Under the pieces are notes generated by a model. That model was not told the origin of the DNA. It worked only from the letters and a program-made list of their open reading frames with translations, and did not search any database. Shown piece by piece: positions 61,253 to 64,000 of a stretch of DNA of 64,000 nucleotides. Numbering within the stretch: position 1 is the first letter of the stretch; the number at the start of each line of letters is the position of its first letter. The translations under genes and the position numbers were made by a program. This DNA comes from Myxococcales bacterium (GTDB taxonomy: Bacteria; Myxococcota_A; Polyangia; Haliangiales; Haliangiaceae). The stretch spans positions 248,001 to 312,000 of the forward strand of contig JADJGV010000006.1 of assembly GCA_016707895.1 (NCBI GenBank), written 5' to 3'.

Positions 61253-64000
61253 ATGACCAAGCCTTATCTTGCGACCATCGTGCTCGCAGTGGCCGCCGCA
61301 TCGTCGGGATGCGGCGGCGGCTGTTCGAGCCTCGAGCCGATTCCTGGCGGATTTCCGTCGGCGGCGCGCACGCCCAACGCCGGCCAGGTCCGGGTCAGCC
61401 AGTCGGGGCTGGCCACGGTCGCGGCCGATCCCGCGGCGCTGCTCGGCGGCCTGCTCGGCGGCATGGGGCTGTCGTTCGACGTGCCGGCCAGCTGTGGTGG
61501 CTCGACGCCGGTGTGCTGCCCCGGCGGCAACCCGCAGTCGCCGTGCGGCCCCATCGTGATCGATCTGGCGGCCCACCCCGGCGATCTGCCACGCATGGAG
61601 CTGCGCCCGGCCCAGGGCGCGTCGCGCCTCGACGTCACCGTGCGCGCGCGGGTGCGCTCGCAGATGGACATCCCGGTGACCGTGCCGCTGGTCGGCGCGT
61701 GCGGCGTCAAGATCGACACCGCGCCCGGCGCCGAGCCCGACATCAAGCTCGACATCCCGGTCAACTTCCGCCAGGACGCGATGGCGTCGACCACCCGCAT
61801 CGAGGTCGGCGACGTCGTCGTGTCGCAGCTCACCTCGCAGGACGTGGCGCTGACCGGCAGCTTCGGCTGCCAGGTCGCGAGCCTGGGCATCGGCCTCTTC
61901 ATCGGCACGCTGACCAGCACGTTCTCCGACGCGATCAAGGGCGCGATCGCCGATCAGGCGTGCAAGGCCTGCCCGTCGGGTGACGTCGGCGAGTGCGGCC
62001 CGTTCGCCACCGCCTGCACCGGCAACGTCTGCATGCGCGCCGACGACACCTGCTACCAGGAGGTCGGCATCACCGGCCGCGCCCGCGGCGCCAACCTGTT
62101 CGCCAGCCTGTCGCCCGGCACCGGCGGCGCGATGGACGTCTACGAGGTCGCCGGCGGCTACGCCACCTCGAACAACAACGGCCTCGCGCTCGGCCTGCTC
62201 GGCGGCTTCCGGCCGGTAGGCACGCCGCGCGATCGCTGCGGCCCGGCGGCCACCGCGCCGGCCCGGGTCACGATCCCGCAGTCGGCGTTCTTCCAGGGCA
62301 ACACCCGCCCCGACACCGGCGGCGCCTTCGGCCTGGCGTTCGGCCTGCACCAGAGCCAGGTCGACGAGCTGGCCTACAGCCTCTACGACGGCGGCCTCCT
62401 GTGCCTGACCGTCGGCACCCGCACCGTCGACCTGCTCACCACCGACACGCTGGGCCTCATCGCGCCGTCGCTCGCCAACCTGCTCAGCAAGACCGGCGCG
62501 GTGGCGGTGGGCCTGCGGCCCCAGGCGCCGCCGACGATGCTGCTGGGCGCCAACACCTTCACCACCGCGATGGACGGCACGGTGGCGGTCGACGAGCCGC
62601 TGCTCGACATCAACTTCCGCGGCCTCGAGCTCGACTTCTTCGTGTCGATCGAGGACCAGTACGTCCGCATCTTCACGATCGTCACCGACCTGCACCTGCC
62701 GCTGGGCATGCAGGTCAACGCCGCCGGCGAGCTCGAGCCGGTGTTCGGCGATCTGGCCGGCGCGTTCACCAACCTGTCGGTCAAGAACAGCGAGGCGCTC
62801 ACCGAGGATCCGGCGCAGCTGGCGCTGCGGTTCCCGTCGCTGCTCGAGCTGGCCCTGCCCGGCCTGGCCGGCGGCCTGGGTTCGTTCGCGCTGCCGTCGC
62901 TGGGCGGCCTCAACATCGAGGTCACCGACATCACCGCCGTCGACGGGAAGCAGTTCCTGGCGATCTTCGCCAACCTGGTGCCGGCGATGAAGGCGCTGCC
63001 GCCGGTCGAGACCGAGGCGCAGATCGACGACGTGATCCTGCCCGGCGCCGACGCGCTGGCCGATCCCGACCGCTGGAGCACTGAGGACGCGCCGCGGATC
63101 GCGCTGGCGCTGGGCGGCGACGCCCGCGACCTGGAGTGGTCGACCCGCGTCGACGACAGCCTGTGGTCGGCGTGGTCGCCGTACCCGACGCGGACGATCT
63201 CCAGCCGCACGCTGTGGCTGCCCGGCATCCACCGCGTCGAGGTGCGGGCCCGGATCCGCGGCCACGCCGAGTCGATCGACCCGACGCCGGTGGTGCTCGA
63301 GCTGCCGATCGCGCCCGAGCGCGGCAAGACCCGCGCCGGCTTCCACGGCGCGCCCGGCGAGGGCGGATGCAACTGCGCCACCGGCGGCCAGCCCGCCGAC
63401 GCGCTGCCGCTGGGCGCGGTCGCGCTGGGCCTGCTGCTGCGCCGCCGCCGCCGCCGGACGATCGATCGCCGCGCGCTGCGCCGGCTGGCCACCGCGGCGC
63501 TGGTGCTGGCGATCGGCGCGACCCTGCCGGCCTGCGACTGCGGCGGCACGCCGCCGTGCGGCAGCACCGACTGCCTGCCGGGCGAGGTCGCGGTCGGCAC
63601 GCTGGGCCGCTGGAACGGCGCCGCCACCGACGGCACCCGCACCGTGGTGTCGACCTACGACGCATTCCTCGGCGATCTGGTGCTGGTCGACGTCGCCGCC
63701 GACGGCACCCGCCGCTTCACCGCGATCGACGGCGTCCCCGACGAGACCCCGACCTACGATCCGGCGACCTACCGCGGCGGCGTCGCGACGCCGGGGCCCG
63801 ACGTCGGCTACCACACGTCGGTCGCGCTCAAGGGCGGCCTGGCCCGCGTCGCCTACCAGGACCACGACGCGCTCGCGCTGAAGTTCGCGATCGAGACCAG
63901 CGCGGGCGCGTGGAAGACCTACGTCGTCCAGGACGACACCGCCGCGGCGGTCGGCGCCTACGCCAGCCTGACCCTCGACGGCACCGGCGCCCCGGCCATC
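61253..64000 (+). CDS. Long lipoprotein with an internal MYXO-CTERM-like segment (runs off window)
   Basis: The ATG at 61253 follows GGGGAG, and TTGACC lies at 61207. The frame stays open for 916 codons to the window end. MTKPYLATIVLAVAAASSGC is a lipoprotein signal (Cys20). A large beta-rich, Cys-containing region follows, with a Cys-rich piece at about 240-265 (CKACPSGDVGECGPFATAC). At about 703-733 is a MYXO-CTERM-like element: EGGCNCATGG, a short hydrophobic helix and a poly-Arg run. The protein does not stop there. A second signal-like segment (RRLATAALVLAIGATLPAC, Cys761) follows, then a new beta-propeller-like domain. Either two secreted proteins are fused in frame or a stop was lost. 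Confidence 0.75.
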   Translation, partial: MTKPYLATIVLAVAAASSGCGGGCSSLEPIPGGFPSAARTPNAGQVRVSQSGLATVAADPAALLGGLLGGMGLSFDVPASCGGSTPVCCPGGNPQSPCGPIVIDLAAHPGDLPRMELRPAQGASRLDVTVRARVRSQMDIPVTVPLVGACGVKIDTAPGAEPDIKLDIPVNFRQDAMASTTRIEVGDVVVSQLTSQDVALTGSFGCQVASLGIGLFIGTLTSTFSDAIKGAIADQACKACPSGDVGECGPFATACTGNVCMRADDTCYQEVGITGRARGANLFASLSPGTGGAMDVYEVAGGYATSNNNGLALGLLGGFRPVGTPRDRCGPAATAPARVTIPQSAFFQGNTRPDTGGAFGLAFGLHQSQVDELAYSLYDGGLLCLTVGTRTVDLLTTDTLGLIAPSLANLLSKTGAVAVGLRPQAPPTMLLGANTFTTAMDGTVAVDEPLLDINFRGLELDFFVSIEDQYVRIFTIVTDLHLPLGMQVNAAGELEPVFGDLAGAFTNLSVKNSEALTEDPAQLALRFPSLLELALPGLAGGLGSFALPSLGGLNIEVTDITAVDGKQFLAIFANLVPAMKALPPVETEAQIDDVILPGADALADPDRWSTEDAPRIALALGGDARDLEWSTRVDDSLWSAWSPYPTRTISSRTLWLPGIHRVEVRARIRGHAESIDPTPVVLELPIAPERGKTRAGFHGAPGEGGCNCATGGQPADALPLGAVALGLLLRRRRRRTIDRRALRRLATAALVLAIGATLPACDCGGTPPCGSTDCLPGEVAVGTLGRWNGAATDGTRTVVSTYDAFLGDLVLVDVAADGTRRFTAIDGVPDETPTYDPATYRGGVATPGPDVGYHTSVALKGGLARVAYQDHDALALKFAIETSAGAWKTYVVQDDTAAAVGAYASLTLDGTGAPAI

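Noticed and set aside
60413..63865. Minus-strand open frame of about 1150 codons
   Set aside because: It is antisense to the terminal lipoprotein gene, which is open on the plus strand to the window edge and has a good signal peptide.

Overview
The window is very GC-rich and gene-dense. It reads as a chromosomal segment of a myxobacterium, most likely from the Kofleriaceae/Haliangiales side. The support is Ser/Thr kinases, an FHA-sigma54 activator, an ADYC-domain lipoprotein, a TIGR04551-type outer-membrane barrel, a MYXO-CTERM-like anchor, many lipoboxes, Oar-like TonB-receptor fragments, and extensive GTG starts with 4-bp ATGA/GTGA overlaps. No tRNA, rRNA or CRISPR array was seen. No gene-free stretch exceeds about 250 bp.

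Left part (1-13580, all minus strand): a truncated MoxR ATPase and a Ser/Thr kinase gene interrupted by a frameshift. Next is a radical-SAM cluster (1609-8791) with an SPL-like radical SAM protein, a double radical SAM protein and a 1471-residue fusion of three radical SAM modules with a Gfo/Idh/MocA oxidoreductase. Upstream lie an ADYC lipoprotein with five TLNQG repeats and a PHP-domain lipoprotein. A secreted SpvB/RHS giant protein diverges at 13776. Then come a kinase-STAND-sulfatase-modifying fusion and its overlapping FHA-sigma54 regulator (20472-26089).

Middle (26175-33979, plus strand): a second radical-SAM cluster. It holds a DUF483-like protein, a 730-aa paralogue of the N-terminal half of the giant fusion, an unknown 349-aa protein, a 712-aa canonical radical SAM protein and a HEXXH (mod_HExxH-type) protein. 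A small PH-like gene lies antisense. Together the two clusters look like an uncharacterised peptide- or metabolite-modifying system. The precursor is not obvious.

Right part: a TIGR04551-like barrel and radA, then a roughly 3-kb foreign-looking island (39027-42051; subtilisin-like lipoprotein plus a partner lipoprotein). The island is bounded by a 156-bp direct repeat that duplicates the radA 3' end and the neighbouring gene's 3' end. Next is an overlapping operon of MrfA-like helicase, UvrD-like helicase and PD-(D/E)XK-like protein, preceded by an operator-like promoter and five 25-bp-phased palindromes. It is followed by a TPR protein, a membrane protein and three tandem DUF4139/DUF4140 lipoproteins that carry inserted OmpA-like and, in two of them, TonB-receptor-plug-like segments. 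The window ends with a Fpg glycosylase, an RlmI-family methyltransferase, a small unknown gene and a long lipoprotein that runs off the end.
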